A model generated the notes under the pieces. It saw nothing but the letters and a program-made list of their open reading frames with translations. It was not told the origin of the DNA and did no database searches. This document shows positions 27,024 through 34,793 of a stretch of 64,000 bases of DNA, in pieces. Origin of the DNA: Amycolatopsis regifaucium (GTDB taxonomy: Bacteria > Actinomycetota > Actinomycetes > Mycobacteriales > Pseudonocardiaceae); contig NZ_LQCI01000003.1 in the NCBI RefSeq assembly GCF_001613935.1, positions 478,500 through 542,499 on the forward strand. Reading direction: 5' to 3'. How positions within the stretch are numbered: position 1 is the first letter of the stretch; every line of letters begins with the position of its first letter. A program made the translations under genes and the position numbers.

Positions 27024-27712
27024 GGTTCCAGTCGATCGCCGAGCTCGACGCCGAGGTCGTCGGTTGCCGCGCCTGCCCGCGGCTGGTCGCGTGGCGCGAG
27101 GAGATCGCCGTGGTCAAGCGGGCGGCCTTCGCCGACGAGACCTATTGGGCCCGGCCGGTGCCCGGCTTCGGCCCACCGGACGCGTCACTGGCGATCGTGG
27201 GGCTCGCCCCGTCAGCCCATGGAGCGAACCGGACCGGTCGCATGTTCACCGGCGACCCTTCCGGTGACGTTCTCTTCAAGGCGCTTCACCAGGTCGGGGT
27301 CGCCTCGCAACCGACGTCTACCCATATGGGTGACGGTCTCGGGCTCCGAGGGACCCGGATCGTCTCCCCGGTGAGATGCGCGCCACCCGCGAACAAACCC
27401 ACACCTGAGGAACGGGAAACCTGCCGATCGTGGCTCGCCGCCGAGCTCGCGTTGCTGAGGCCGACGCTGAAGGCCGTCGTGGTCCTGGGCGCGTTCGGCT
27501 GGCAGGCGCTGCTGCCGGTCCTCGCGGAGGCGGGCTGGCCGGTGCCCGCGCCACGCCCGAAATTCGGCCACGGCGTCGAGGTGAGCCTCGGCGACCTGCG
27601 CCTTTTCGGCTGTTACCACGTATCGCAGCGCAATGTCCAGACCGGCCGCCTGACGCTTGACATGGTGTGCGACGTCCTGGCCGCCGCGACCTCGGTGGCC
27701 GGCCTGAACTGA
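27020..27712 (+). CDS. Family 5 uracil-DNA glycosylase (UDGb)
   Basis: 230 residues. Iron-sulphur cysteines are C16 and C19 (VGCRACPRL) and two more near 120 and 135. Motif A GLAPSAHGANRTGRMFTGDP (near 61-80) has Ala in place of the usual catalytic polar residue, the mark of UDGb, which also removes hypoxanthine and xanthine. Motif HVSQRNVQTG near 200 contacts the minor groove. It is coupled to endonuclease V by an ATGA overlap; both act on deaminated bases. Confidence 0.93.
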   Translation: MRFQSIAELDAEVVGCRACPRLVAWREEIAVVKRAAFADETYWARPVPGFGPPDASLAIVGLAPSAHGANRTGRMFTGDPSGDVLFKALHQVGVASQPTSTHMGDGLGLRGTRIVSPVRCAPPANKPTPEERETCRSWLAAELALLRPTLKAVVVLGAFGWQALLPVLAEAGWPVPAPRPKFGHGVEVSLGDLRLFGCYHVSQRNVQTGRLTLDMVCDVLAAATSVAGLN

Positions 27713-27796
27713 ATCGGTGCGGAAGCCGTGGCGACGCTGGTCACAGCCGGATGGGGTCTACGAGCGATCTCAGCAGATGGGTGCGACTATAGAAAT

Positions 27797-29125
27797 ATGG
27801 CTGGTGTTAAGTCGGAACCGACACGGATCCTCGTCCTTGGTGGTGGATACGTCGGGCTCTACACGGCGTACGGGCTCCAGAAGATGCTCCGGGCCAACGA
27901 AGCGTCCGTGACGGTCGTTGACCCGCAGCCGCACATGACCTATGCCCCCTTCCTGCCCGAGGCGGCGGCCGGTGCGATCGAACCGCGGCACGTGGTCGTG
28001 CCGCTGCGGCGCGTGCTCAAGCGCTGCCACGTGCTCACCGCGCGCGTGACGAAGATCGAGCACGAGCGCAAGGCCGTCACGGTCGAAGCCGCCGACGGGC
28101 ACGTCGAGCAGCTGAACTACGACGTCCTCGTGGTCGCGCTCGGCGCCGTCGCGCGCATCCTGCCGATTCCGGGCCTGGTCGAGGAAGGCATCGCCTTCAA
28201 GACCATCGGTGAGGCGATCTACCTGCGCAACCACGTCATGACGAAGCTGGACGAGGCCGCCAGCACGCTCGACCCCGAGCAGCGCAAGCGCCTGCTGACC
28301 TTCACCGTCGTCGGTGGCGGGTTCGCCGGTATCGAAGCGCTCGCCGAGCTCGAGGACATGACCCGCTTCGCGGTGGAGAACTACTACCCGAACCTCAAGG
28401 TCGAGGACATCCGCTGGGTGCTCGTCGAGGCCGCCGGGCGGATCCTCCCCGAGGTGCGCGAAACGCTCGGTGTGTACACCGTCGAGCAGCTCGAAAAGCG
28501 CGGCATCGAAGTCTATTTGTCGACAGCGGCGAAGTCGTTCGAGAACGGCCATGTCGTCCTCTCCGACGGCACCGAATTCGACACCGACACGATCATCTGG
28601 ACCGCCGGTGTGAAGGCGAACCCGGTGCTCGCCGGCTCGGACCTGCCGCTGGACAAGCGCGGCCGCGTCGAGGCCACCGCCGCGATGCAGGTCGTCGGAC
28701 ACCCCGACGTCTGGGCCGCCGGTGACAACGCCGCCGTGCCGGACCTCTCGCGCACCGAGCAGGACCCGACCGCGACCTGCCCGCCGAACGCGCAGCACGC
28801 CGTTCGTCAGGCGCGTCTGCTGGCGAAGAACATCATCAAGGTGATCCGCGGCGGCAAGCCGAAGGACTATTACCACAAGAATCTGGGTGCGGTGGCCAGT
28901 CTCGGCCTGCACAAGGGTGTCGCCGACGCGCTGAACCTGAAGATCAAGGGCTTCCCGGCCTGGCTCTTCCACCGCGCGTACCACCTCAAGGCGATGCCGA
29001 CGTGGAACCGCAAGATCCGCATCCTGTTCGACTGGATGCTCGGCGGCCTGTTCCGGCGCGAGGTCATCTCGCTCGGCCAGATCAACAACCCGCGCGAGGA
29101 GTTCGACAGGCTGTCGAAGTCCTGA
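27797..29125 (+). CDS. ndh: NAD(P)/FAD-dependent oxidoreductase, type II NADH dehydrogenase
   Basis: 442 residues. The FAD Rossmann motif is VLGGGYVGLYTAYGLQ near 14-29, the NADH motif VVGGGFAGIEALAELE near 172-187, and the FAD-closing DVWAAGDNAAVPD near 312. The C-terminal amphipathic region (WLFHRAYHLKAMPTWNRKIR) fits peripheral membrane binding. It passes electrons from NADH to menaquinone without pumping protons. No ribosome binding site precedes ATG 27797, so the mRNA may be leaderless. Confidence 0.92.
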   Translation: MAGVKSEPTRILVLGGGYVGLYTAYGLQKMLRANEASVTVVDPQPHMTYAPFLPEAAAGAIEPRHVVVPLRRVLKRCHVLTARVTKIEHERKAVTVEAADGHVEQLNYDVLVVALGAVARILPIPGLVEEGIAFKTIGEAIYLRNHVMTKLDEAASTLDPEQRKRLLTFTVVGGGFAGIEALAELEDMTRFAVENYYPNLKVEDIRWVLVEAAGRILPEVRETLGVYTVEQLEKRGIEVYLSTAAKSFENGHVVLSDGTEFDTDTIIWTAGVKANPVLAGSDLPLDKRGRVEATAAMQVVGHPDVWAAGDNAAVPDLSRTEQDPTATCPPNAQHAVRQARLLAKNIIKVIRGGKPKDYYHKNLGAVASLGLHKGVADALNLKIKGFPAWLFHRAYHLKAMPTWNRKIRILFDWMLGGLFRREVISLGQINNPREEFDRLSKS

Positions 29126-29136
29126 TTTCGTAGCTT

Positions 29137-29189
29137 GCCGTGAAGGCCTCCTTCCCTACTTTGAGCGTAGGGAAGGAGGCCTTCACGGC
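29137..29189. terminator. 23-bp perfect hairpin after ndh (GAAGGCCTCCTTC type)
   Basis: Arms 29137-29159 and 29167-29189 are perfect complements around a seven-base loop. It starts 11 bases after the ndh stop and is followed by no U-tract. The arm carries the self-palindromic GAAGGCCTCCTTC, related to copies at 51893 and 55193, and in decayed form at 31381. Confidence 0.85.
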
Positions 29190-29238
29190 GTTCAGGGTTA
29201 AGTCATCGCCGGAACGTCACATCGCTTAGGCTGTCGGT

Positions 29239-29312
29239 GCCCCGGTAGCCCAACTGGCAGAGGCAGTCGACTTAAAATCGACACAGTGCGGGTTCGATCC
29301 CCGTCCGGGGCA
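29239..29312 (+). tRNA. tRNA with anticodon UAA (leucine UUA codon) but class I variable loop
   Basis: Full cloverleaf. Acceptor GCCCCGG/CCGGGGC (29239-29245, 29305-29311), D stem GCC/GGC, anticodon stem GTCGA/TCGAC with loop CTTAAAA (29271-29277), T arm GCGGG-TTCGATC-CCCGT (29288-29304), discriminator A at 29312. The anticodon is TAA (29273-29275), which reads UUA. The variable loop is only five bases (ACAGT), whereas genuine tRNA-Leu has a long variable arm. CCA is not encoded. The aminoacylation identity is therefore uncertain. Confidence 0.88.
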
Positions 29313-29366
29313 CAACTGGTTCCGCTCTGTGGACACGCTGGTCCGCGCGGACGGCCGCTGCTCACA

Positions 29367-30638
29367 ATGATCCGCATGACCGGAAGCGGCCTGACCGACG
29401 AAGCCACCTACGACCGCACGCGATTCACGCAGTGGCGGGCGGGGGAGGCGCGAGGTGACGGGCTGTCGCGGCGCACGTTGCTTCGGCTGACGGCCGGTGG
29501 CGGGCTCGCGTTGGCGGCGTTCGGATCGTTGCCGTCGGGGACGGCCTCGGCGGCCGCGCCGATCGTGAAACCCTTGCCGCCGGAGTTCTTCGAGGTCTAC
29601 GGCACGAACGCGGAGACACGCTGGGAGGCGTTGAGCGGGCAGGGCTACCTGACGCCGATCGACCGGTTCTTCGTCCGTAACCACACCTCGACCCCGCTGA
29701 TCGACGCACGCTCGTGGCGGCTGAAGCTGTTCGGCACCGGACTGCGCGGAGCACCGACGGCGGACCGTCCGGTGGAGTTCGCCTACGCCGACTTGCTCCG
29801 GTTGCCTTCGGAGACCATCACCTCCGCCATCGAGTGCGCGGGCAACGGCCGGAATTTCTTCACCAGCCAGCAAGGGCAGACGGTGTCCGGTACGGCGTGG
29901 AAACTCGGCGCGGTCGGAGTCGCGCGCTGGCGTGGCGTCCGTCTCGCCACCGTGCTCGCCAAGGCGGGGCTGACGCGGCACGCGGTGGACGTCCTGCCGG
30001 AAGGACTGGACGCCGACTACGTCACCGCAGGGGAAAATCTGGGAAAGGTGCGACGTCCGCTACCGGTCGCGAAGGCGTTGCAGGATGTTTTGCTGGCGTA
30101 CGAAATGAACGGGCGGCCATTGCCGCCGGACCACGGTCATCCGGTGCGGCTAGTCGTGCCGTCCTGGGTGGGCATCTCATCGATCAAATGGCTGGGACGC
30201 ATCGAAGTTTCGGAAACACCGCTGTTCTCACCGTGGAACACGCGGTACTACCGGTTGCTCGGCCCCGGCTACCCGGTGGAGGGCACGGTCGTGACCCGGC
30301 AGGTGGTCAAGAGCGCCTTCGAACTGCCGTGGAACGCCGAGTTCGCCGCCGGCGCCAAGCAGGTACTGCGCGGTCGGTCATGGTCGGGAAACGGCCGGAT
30401 CCGGCGCGTCGAAGTGAGCACCGGTGACGGCTGGCGGCAAGCGAAGTTCGTGGGAGCGGCGACGGATCGCGGGTGGCAACGCTGGGAAATTCCTTGGCAT
30501 CCCGGGGTTTCCGGCGCGTACACCCTGCGGGCGAGAGCCACGGACATCACCGGCGTCACCCAGTCGGACGTCACTCCGCACAACACGCAGGGCTACCTTT
30601 TCGACGCTGTCGTGCGGCATCCGGTCCGGGTGGTGTGA
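29367..30638 (+). CDS. Sulfite oxidase-family molybdopterin oxidoreductase
   Basis: 423 residues. A twin-arginine signal (LSRRTLLRLTAGGGLALAAF, about 32-51) indicates export as a folded cofactor protein. The Mo-binding region has the family cysteine in SAIECAGNGRNF (near 155) and later PVRLVVPSWVGISSIKWLGR (near 265). The C-terminal part is the Ig-like dimerisation domain (RRVEVSTGDGWRQAKF). No heme domain is present. Start is uncertain: ATG 29367 or 29376, neither with a good ribosome binding site. Function could be sulfite oxidation or oxide reduction like MsrP. It is one base from a winged-helix gene. Confidence 0.88.
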   Translation: MIRMTGSGLTDEATYDRTRFTQWRAGEARGDGLSRRTLLRLTAGGGLALAAFGSLPSGTASAAAPIVKPLPPEFFEVYGTNAETRWEALSGQGYLTPIDRFFVRNHTSTPLIDARSWRLKLFGTGLRGAPTADRPVEFAYADLLRLPSETITSAIECAGNGRNFFTSQQGQTVSGTAWKLGAVGVARWRGVRLATVLAKAGLTRHAVDVLPEGLDADYVTAGENLGKVRRPLPVAKALQDVLLAYEMNGRPLPPDHGHPVRLVVPSWVGISSIKWLGRIEVSETPLFSPWNTRYYRLLGPGYPVEGTVVTRQVVKSAFELPWNAEFAAGAKQVLRGRSWSGNGRIRRVEVSTGDGWRQAKFVGAATDRGWQRWEIPWHPGVSGAYTLRARATDITGVTQSDVTPHNTQGYLFDAVVRHPVRVV

Positions 30639-30639
30639 G

Positions 30640-31149
30640 ATGACGCAGTCGGTTGTGGTGACCGGGGAACCGACCGTCGAACTGACCTTGGCCTTGCGAG
30701 TCAGCACCGACTCCGAGCACGCCGCCGCGATCACCGCGCGCCTGCTTGAGTCCTTTGAGGACACTGTCGGCGTGACTTTGACGGCGCGCACTTTCCACGA
30801 TGACAAGGTCGTCGAACTCGCTGGACGGCGTCGTCGCCTCAGCGGACCCGCGCCGCCGCTGCGCATCGAGCCCGAATCACGGCGTGTGCTGCTGTGCGGC
30901 GAGGTGCTGGAGTTCACCAGGCTGGAGTTCGATCTCCTGCTGTTCCTGAGCCGGAATCCCGACCGCGTCTTCGACCGCGGCACCCTCATGGCGCGGGTGT
31001 GGGGGCTGAGCGGTGGCAACGGACGGACGGTGGACGTCCATGTCCGTAAGATCCGCGGCAAGCTCGAACCCGTGCTGGCGCCCATCACGACCGTGCGCGG
31101 GGTCGGTTACCGGTTCGACGGAGCGGGAGAGGTGCTCATCGCGGACTGA
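30640..31149 (+). CDS. Orphan winged-helix DNA-binding protein (Trans_reg_C)
   Basis: 169 residues. The C-terminal 95 residues are an OmpR/PhoB-type winged helix: VLEFTRLEFDLLLFLSRNPD, RGTLMARVWG, RTVDVHVRKIRGKLEP and TVRGVGYRFD. The N-terminal 70 residues are not a receiver domain: there is no phospho-acceptor Asp pattern. ATG 30640 lies one base after the stop of the Mo-oxidoreductase gene, so the two are co-transcribed. It is a one-component regulator of unknown signal, perhaps linked to the redox enzyme. Confidence 0.87.
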   Translation: MTQSVVVTGEPTVELTLALRVSTDSEHAAAITARLLESFEDTVGVTLTARTFHDDKVVELAGRRRRLSGPAPPLRIEPESRRVLLCGEVLEFTRLEFDLLLFLSRNPDRVFDRGTLMARVWGLSGGNGRTVDVHVRKIRGKLEPVLAPITTVRGVGYRFDGAGEVLIAD

Positions 31150-31191
31150 GAGCGGTCGCGGTCCTTGGGCGTGGAAGAGTCGCTGGTCTGG

Positions 31192-31377
31192 TCATGGGTG
31201 CAGCCGGACATGATCACGCCGCAAGCGATACCGCTGGCGAAGGTCAGGCCGACCACTCGTGCGGCGGAGCTGCAGTGCCGCGCCGATCTCGGTGTCGGTC
31301 CCGCCCTGGGTGGCGGTGGTGACGATCTCTGGTTCTCGTTCGGTCAGCGTGGCCGGCCCAGGGTGTGACTGTCGCAC
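31192..31377 (-). pseudogene. Remnant of a LuxR-type response regulator C-terminus
   Basis: The minus strand reads LTEREPEIVTTATQGGTDTE then IGAALQL, the first helices of a LuxR/NarL HTH. The recognition helix is missing. Shortly downstream, another minus frame gives ARVVGLTFASGIACGVIMSG, resembling the usual end of such regulators (RVQAVVFAYESGLVRPG). A deletion plus frameshift and no N-terminal receiver domain indicate a decayed fragment in the 296-base gap 31150-31445. Confidence 0.6.
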
Positions 31378-31380
31378 CGT

Positions 31381-31424
31381 GAAAGGCCTCCTTCGCCATT
31401 CTCGGGGTGGCGAGGTGGCCTTCG
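31381..31424. repeat. Decayed copy of the GAAGGCCTCCTTC palindrome
   Basis: GAAAGGCCTCCTTCGCCA pairs imperfectly with TGGCGAGGTGGCCTTC. It keeps the core of the hairpins at 29137, 51893 and 55193 but has several mismatches. It lies between the LuxR remnant and an acyl-CoA-dehydrogenase-like gene. Confidence 0.55.
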
Positions 31425-31445
31425 CGATTGCGGCATGATGCGGAC

Positions 31446-32573
31446 ATGACCGAGGCCACGCATCCGTTCGACCCGCCCGCCCACGAACATCGCTGGATCG
31501 AAATCGTCACCGAACTGGCGAAGGGCTTCGCCGCGACAGCGGCCGACTTCGACGATACGGCCGAGTTGCCCATCGCCAACCTCCGCGCTCTGCACGCGAC
31601 CGGCCTCGACAGGGCGACGTTGCCCGCGGAGTTCGGTGGCGAGGGCCTGAGCTATCGGGCTTACGGCGAGATCGTCCGGATCCTCAGCGCCGCCTGTTCC
31701 TCGACCGCGTGCATCTGGGTGATGCACATCGGCGCCGCGGTCGGACTGGTCCAGCTGTCCGCTCCCGAAGTGGGCCGCTTCTATGCCGGGGAACTCATCG
31801 ACGGCAAACGTTTCGCCAACGCGCTGTCGGAACCGAGCAGCGGGAACATGTTCCTCATGCCGCAACAGGTCGCCGAGCCCGTCGATGGCGGGTTCCGGCT
31901 CACCGGTGCCAAACGGTTCGTTTCCGGCTGCGAGGCCGCCGATCACTTCCTGGTCAACGCGCTCGTCGACGGCGCGCCGACCTTCTTCGGCGTCGCGCCG
32001 GACGACACGATGACCTTCGTACCCATCTGGGACACGATGGGACTGCGTGCCAGTCGTAGCCAGCTCGTCTCGTTCGAAGGCACGGTCCTGCGGGAGGACC
32101 GCCGGTGTCCGCCCTCGACCGAGCGGCGCCCGAACCACATCGGAGCAGGGCTCGCGTTCCTTTCACTCGGGATAGCCGACGCGGCGGAGGACGCGCTGAT
32201 CACGCACTCCCGTAACCGTGTCATTCCCATGACCGGGCAGTCACTCGCCGAAATGCAATGGCTGCAGTTCGAAGTGGCGGACGTCCACACCCGCCTCGAC
32301 GCCGCGCGCATGTACGCCCGCAACATGGCGTGGCTGGCAGATCAGAACTCGCCGGAATTCATGTCCGCGACCATGACCGCGAAGGTGCTCGCGAACGACG
32401 TCGCCCGCGACGTCGCCCAGCTGGCGTTGAAGGCGGGAGGTGGCTCGGGTTTTCTGCGCGCTTCGCCGATTCAGCGTCTCTTTCGGGATGCGCAGGCTGG
32501 CGGGCTGATGGCTTACTCCGCCGAGGTCTGCAAGGACAGGATCGGGAAGACGGTGCTCCTGCCGCAGGACTGA
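31446..32573 (+). CDS. Acyl-CoA dehydrogenase family flavoprotein
   Basis: 375 residues with the family layout: helical N-domain with LPAEFGGEGLSYRAYGEIVR (near 58-77), beta-domain with NALSEPSSGN and GFRLTGAKRFVSGCEAADH (near 125-170), and C-terminal helical domain ending KAGGGSGFLRASPIQRLFRD. The catalytic Glu of true acyl-CoA dehydrogenases is not recognisable, and the sequence is closer to the HsaA/DszC-like flavin monooxygenase branch. No thioesterase, ligase or flavin reductase gene is adjacent, so the substrate is open. Confidence 0.85.
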   Translation: MTEATHPFDPPAHEHRWIEIVTELAKGFAATAADFDDTAELPIANLRALHATGLDRATLPAEFGGEGLSYRAYGEIVRILSAACSSTACIWVMHIGAAVGLVQLSAPEVGRFYAGELIDGKRFANALSEPSSGNMFLMPQQVAEPVDGGFRLTGAKRFVSGCEAADHFLVNALVDGAPTFFGVAPDDTMTFVPIWDTMGLRASRSQLVSFEGTVLREDRRCPPSTERRPNHIGAGLAFLSLGIADAAEDALITHSRNRVIPMTGQSLAEMQWLQFEVADVHTRLDAARMYARNMAWLADQNSPEFMSATMTAKVLANDVARDVAQLALKAGGGSGFLRASPIQRLFRDAQAGGLMAYSAEVCKDRIGKTVLLPQD

Positions 32574-32628
32574 CCGCTCGGATGGCCGGCCGGGTGACGT
32601 CAAGCCCGGCCGGTCCCGCCGGAACCGG

Positions 32629-32679
32629 TCAGCAGCAGCCGGTGCCGCAGTCGCAGTCGCACCAGTCGTCGTTCCGCAT
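32629..32679 (-). CDS. 16-residue cysteine-rich peptide downstream of MerR
   Basis: The complete product is MRNDDWCDCDCGTGCC, with six cysteines in 16 residues (CDCDC and CC). ATG 32679 lies two bases after the stop codon of the MerR gene (32682-32684), and AGGAGG inside the end of that gene sits nine bases upstream, a proper Shine-Dalgarno site. TGA ends it at 32629. The thiol-rich composition with an acidic start suggests metal binding, like a minimal metallothionein. It would be expressed with the metal-type MerR regulator from the same promoter. Expression is not proven, but signal, spacing and composition all agree. Confidence 0.6.
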   Translation of the reverse strand: MRNDDWCDCDCGTGCC

Positions 32680-32681
32680 GG

Positions 32682-33128
32682 TCATCCACCTCCTCCCTCG
32701 GGTCCGTGGTCAGGCGGGCACCACGCGCCGGGCAGCGGATCGGCGCATTTCTCGCCGGACATCCCGGACAGCATGGAAGTGAGTTCGGCGTGCAGGGCGC
32801 CGAGCCGGGTCATCTCCGCTTCGATTTCGGCGAGATGGCGTTCCAGCATGGTTTCGGCGGGTTCACACGGGCAGACCCCGGTGTCGCGCACGCTCAGCAG
32901 GTCGCCGATCTCCGTCAGCGTCAGCCCGAGCCGCTGGGTGCCGCGGATGAACCGCAACCTGTCGATGACGTCCTCGTCGTAGCGCCGATGTGCCCCGGAC
33001 GTCCGCGCCGGTGCTGGCAGGAGACCGATGCGCTCGTAGTAGCGCACGGTGTCCGGTCGTACACCGGCGCGCGAGGTCACCTGGGACATGGTCAACGCCG
33101 TCAGCGCCGTCGTCGCTTCGGTTCGCAT
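32682..33128 (-). CDS. MerR family regulator, metal-sensing type
   Basis: 148 residues from ATG 33128, or 135 from ATG 33089. The winged helix (MSQVTSRAGVRPDTVRYYER then IGLLP) is followed by a dimerisation helix. Two cysteine groups flank it: DTGVCPCEPAE near 105-115 and EKCADPLPGAWCPPDHGP near the C-terminus, the arrangement of Hg/Zn/Cd/Pb sensors. A ZntR-like operator-promoter lies upstream, and its start point coincides with ATG 33128. The regulator thus appears autoregulated, with a Cys-rich peptide gene as its only obvious co-transcribed target. Which metal it binds is not determined. Confidence 0.88.
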   Translation of the reverse strand: MRTEATTALTALTMSQVTSRAGVRPDTVRYYERIGLLPAPARTSGAHRRYDEDVIDRLRFIRGTQRLGLTLTEIGDLLSVRDTGVCPCEPAETMLERHLAEIEAEMTRLGALHAELTSMLSGMSGEKCADPLPGAWCPPDHGPEGGGG

Positions 33129-33134
33129 GTACCG

Positions 33135-33166
33135 AGGGTAGAACCTGGACCCGGCTCCAGAATCAA
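33135..33166 (-). promoter_or_regulatory. ZntR-like MerR promoter/operator, leaderless
   Basis: On the minus strand: -35 TTGATT (33161-33166), 20-base spacer, -10 TACCCT (33135-33140). The spacer holds the dyad CTGGA-GCCGGG-TCCAG, very like the E. coli ZntR site core (CTGGAGTCGACTCCAG). Six bases separate the -10 from ATG 33128. It drives the merR gene and the downstream Cys-rich peptide. Confidence 0.7.
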
Positions 33167-33256
33167 GCGCGAATTTTCTGCGGCTCACGAGGAGAAGACG
33201 ACGGCGTGCCGCGTCCGCATCATCGGAAAGGGTGGAAACGGCGAGAGGACGGCACG

Positions 33257-34054
33257 GTGACTGACTTCCGGCACGTGATCAGGGACCTCACCGCGGAGGG
33301 TGAACAGGTCGACGCCCTGGTGTCCGATCTGGACGACACGGGCTGGGCTCTGCCCACGCCCGCGGCCGGGTGGTCGGTCAGGCATCAGATCGCTCACCTT
33401 TCCTTCATTTTCAAGATCGCCGGGCTGTCCGCGGCCGAGCCGCGGAAGTTCGCCGAACTCGCGAAGACCTCGATGGCGCGCGGTTTCGACGCCGCCGTCA
33501 ACGCGGCACTCGACGACTACCTCGGAGATCCCAACGAGGTCCTGCTGAGCCGGTGGCGCGCCGAACGCGACGCCGGCATCAAGGCACTCGCCGCGGTCCC
33601 GGCGGACCAGGTCGTGCCGTGGCTGGTCAACCCGCTGCCGCCGGCCATCCTCGCCTGCGCCGGGATGATGGAACTGTTCGCTCACGGCCAGGACGTCGCG
33701 GACGCGCTCGGAGTGCGCCCGGAGCGGACCGACCGGCTCGCCTACCTCGTCGGTTTCGCAGTCCGGGTGCGGGACTTCGGTTACGAAGCACGGGGGCTGA
33801 CGCCGCCGGAGCAGGAGTTCCGCTTCGAGATCACTTCGCCGTCCGGGCAACTGTGGACGTTCGGCCCCGAGGATTCACCGCAGCGGATCACCGGGAGCGC
33901 GGAGGACTTCTGCCTCCTGGTCACGCGGCGCCGTCACCGCGACGATCTCGACGTCCTTGCCGAAGGCGCGCTGGCGGACCACTGGCTGGACATCGCGCAG
34001 GCGTACCGCGGCCCCGCGGGCGAGGGACGGCAGCCGGGGCAGTTCGACCGCTGA
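33257..34054 (+). CDS. DinB-like / TIGR03084 family metal-binding protein
   Basis: 265 residues from GTG 33257. Hallmarks of this mycothiol-dependent maleylpyruvate isomerase-like family are TGWALPTPAAGWSVRHQIAH (first His near 55), a second His in MMELFAHGQDVADALG near 145, and the C-terminal domain with LWTFGPEDSP. The three-His metal site of DinB-like folds is consistent with thiol-transfer chemistry, probably with mycothiol. It is divergent from the metal-type MerR gene but outside its promoter. The substrate is unknown. Confidence 0.85.
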   Translation: MTDFRHVIRDLTAEGEQVDALVSDLDDTGWALPTPAAGWSVRHQIAHLSFIFKIAGLSAAEPRKFAELAKTSMARGFDAAVNAALDDYLGDPNEVLLSRWRAERDAGIKALAAVPADQVVPWLVNPLPPAILACAGMMELFAHGQDVADALGVRPERTDRLAYLVGFAVRVRDFGYEARGLTPPEQEFRFEITSPSGQLWTFGPEDSPQRITGSAEDFCLLVTRRRHRDDLDVLAEGALADHWLDIAQAYRGPAGEGRQPGQFDR

Positions 34055-34151
34055 AAACCGTGTCACTTCCCCGGTGATTACGGCATCCTGGAAGTCGCGA
34101 TCAACTCCGCTCGGTGCGATCGTCGGTGCACACGGGGTCTAGGAGGCGATC

Positions 34152-34793
34152 GTGACCAGGGTGTGGTTGATCAGGCACGGGGAAAGCGAGTCGAACGCCG
34201 GTCTTCCCGGTGGTGAGCCGGGGGCTTCGGCGCTGACCGACCTAGGCAGACGGCAGGCCGCCGAAGTCGCCGAATCCTTTGATGAACCGCCACGGTTGAT
34301 CGTGACGTCGCCGTTTCTGCGGGCGAGGCAGACGTCGGAACCGACGATCAAGCGGTTCCCCGGCGCGGAACGCGAGGAGTGGCCTGTCCAGGAGTTCACC
34401 TTTCTCGGCGAACTCCATGGACAGGTCACCACCACCGCCATCCGCAGGCCGTACACCGAGGCGTACTGGGACCGGGCCGATCCACACCACGCGGTGAACG
34501 GCGCGGAATCCTTCGCCGGTCTCTTCAGCCGGACCCAGGAGTTCCTGGCCCGGCTGGGAGAACGGGAACCCGGACCGATCGCCGTCTTCACGCACGGACT
34601 CTTCATCCGCGCGGTCATGTGGTCGTTGCTGACCGGGATCACCACCCCCGACAGCGAGGCCATGCGCGGATTCCGCACGTTCGCCGACACCTACCTCGTA
34701 CCGAACGGCAACATCACCGAGCTGCGGTACACACCAGGCAAGCGGGTTCCGCGAGTGGTGGTCCCGCTCGCTTCCCGGTTCGCCGACCGCTAA
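34152..34793 (+). CDS. Histidine phosphatase family protein
   Basis: 213 residues. The phosphohistidine motif is LIRHGESESNAG (His near residue 8). A second catalytic His is in VFTHGLFIRAVMW near 149, and PFLRARQTSEP near 55 holds the phosphate-binding Arg. AGGAGG before GTG 34152 fixes the start. It is a phosphoglycerate-mutase-like cytosolic phosphatase with no identifiable substrate. The stop overlaps the convergent P450 stop by four bases. Confidence 0.9.
   Translation: MTRVWLIRHGESESNAGLPGGEPGASALTDLGRRQAAEVAESFDEPPRLIVTSPFLRARQTSEPTIKRFPGAEREEWPVQEFTFLGELHGQVTTTAIRRPYTEAYWDRADPHHAVNGAESFAGLFSRTQEFLARLGEREPGPIAVFTHGLFIRAVMWSLLTGITTPDSEAMRGFRTFADTYLVPNGNITELRYTPGKRVPRVVVPLASRFADR

Noticed and set aside
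27728..27796. A longer NADH dehydrogenase starting at 27728
   Set aside because: The added residues are unlike the family, and the FAD motif falls at the normal distance from ATG 27797.
29239..29312. tRNA gene as an integration (att) site for a mobile element
   Set aside because: No integrase, excisionase or repeated tRNA 3' end is visible nearby, and the following genes are ordinary enzymes.
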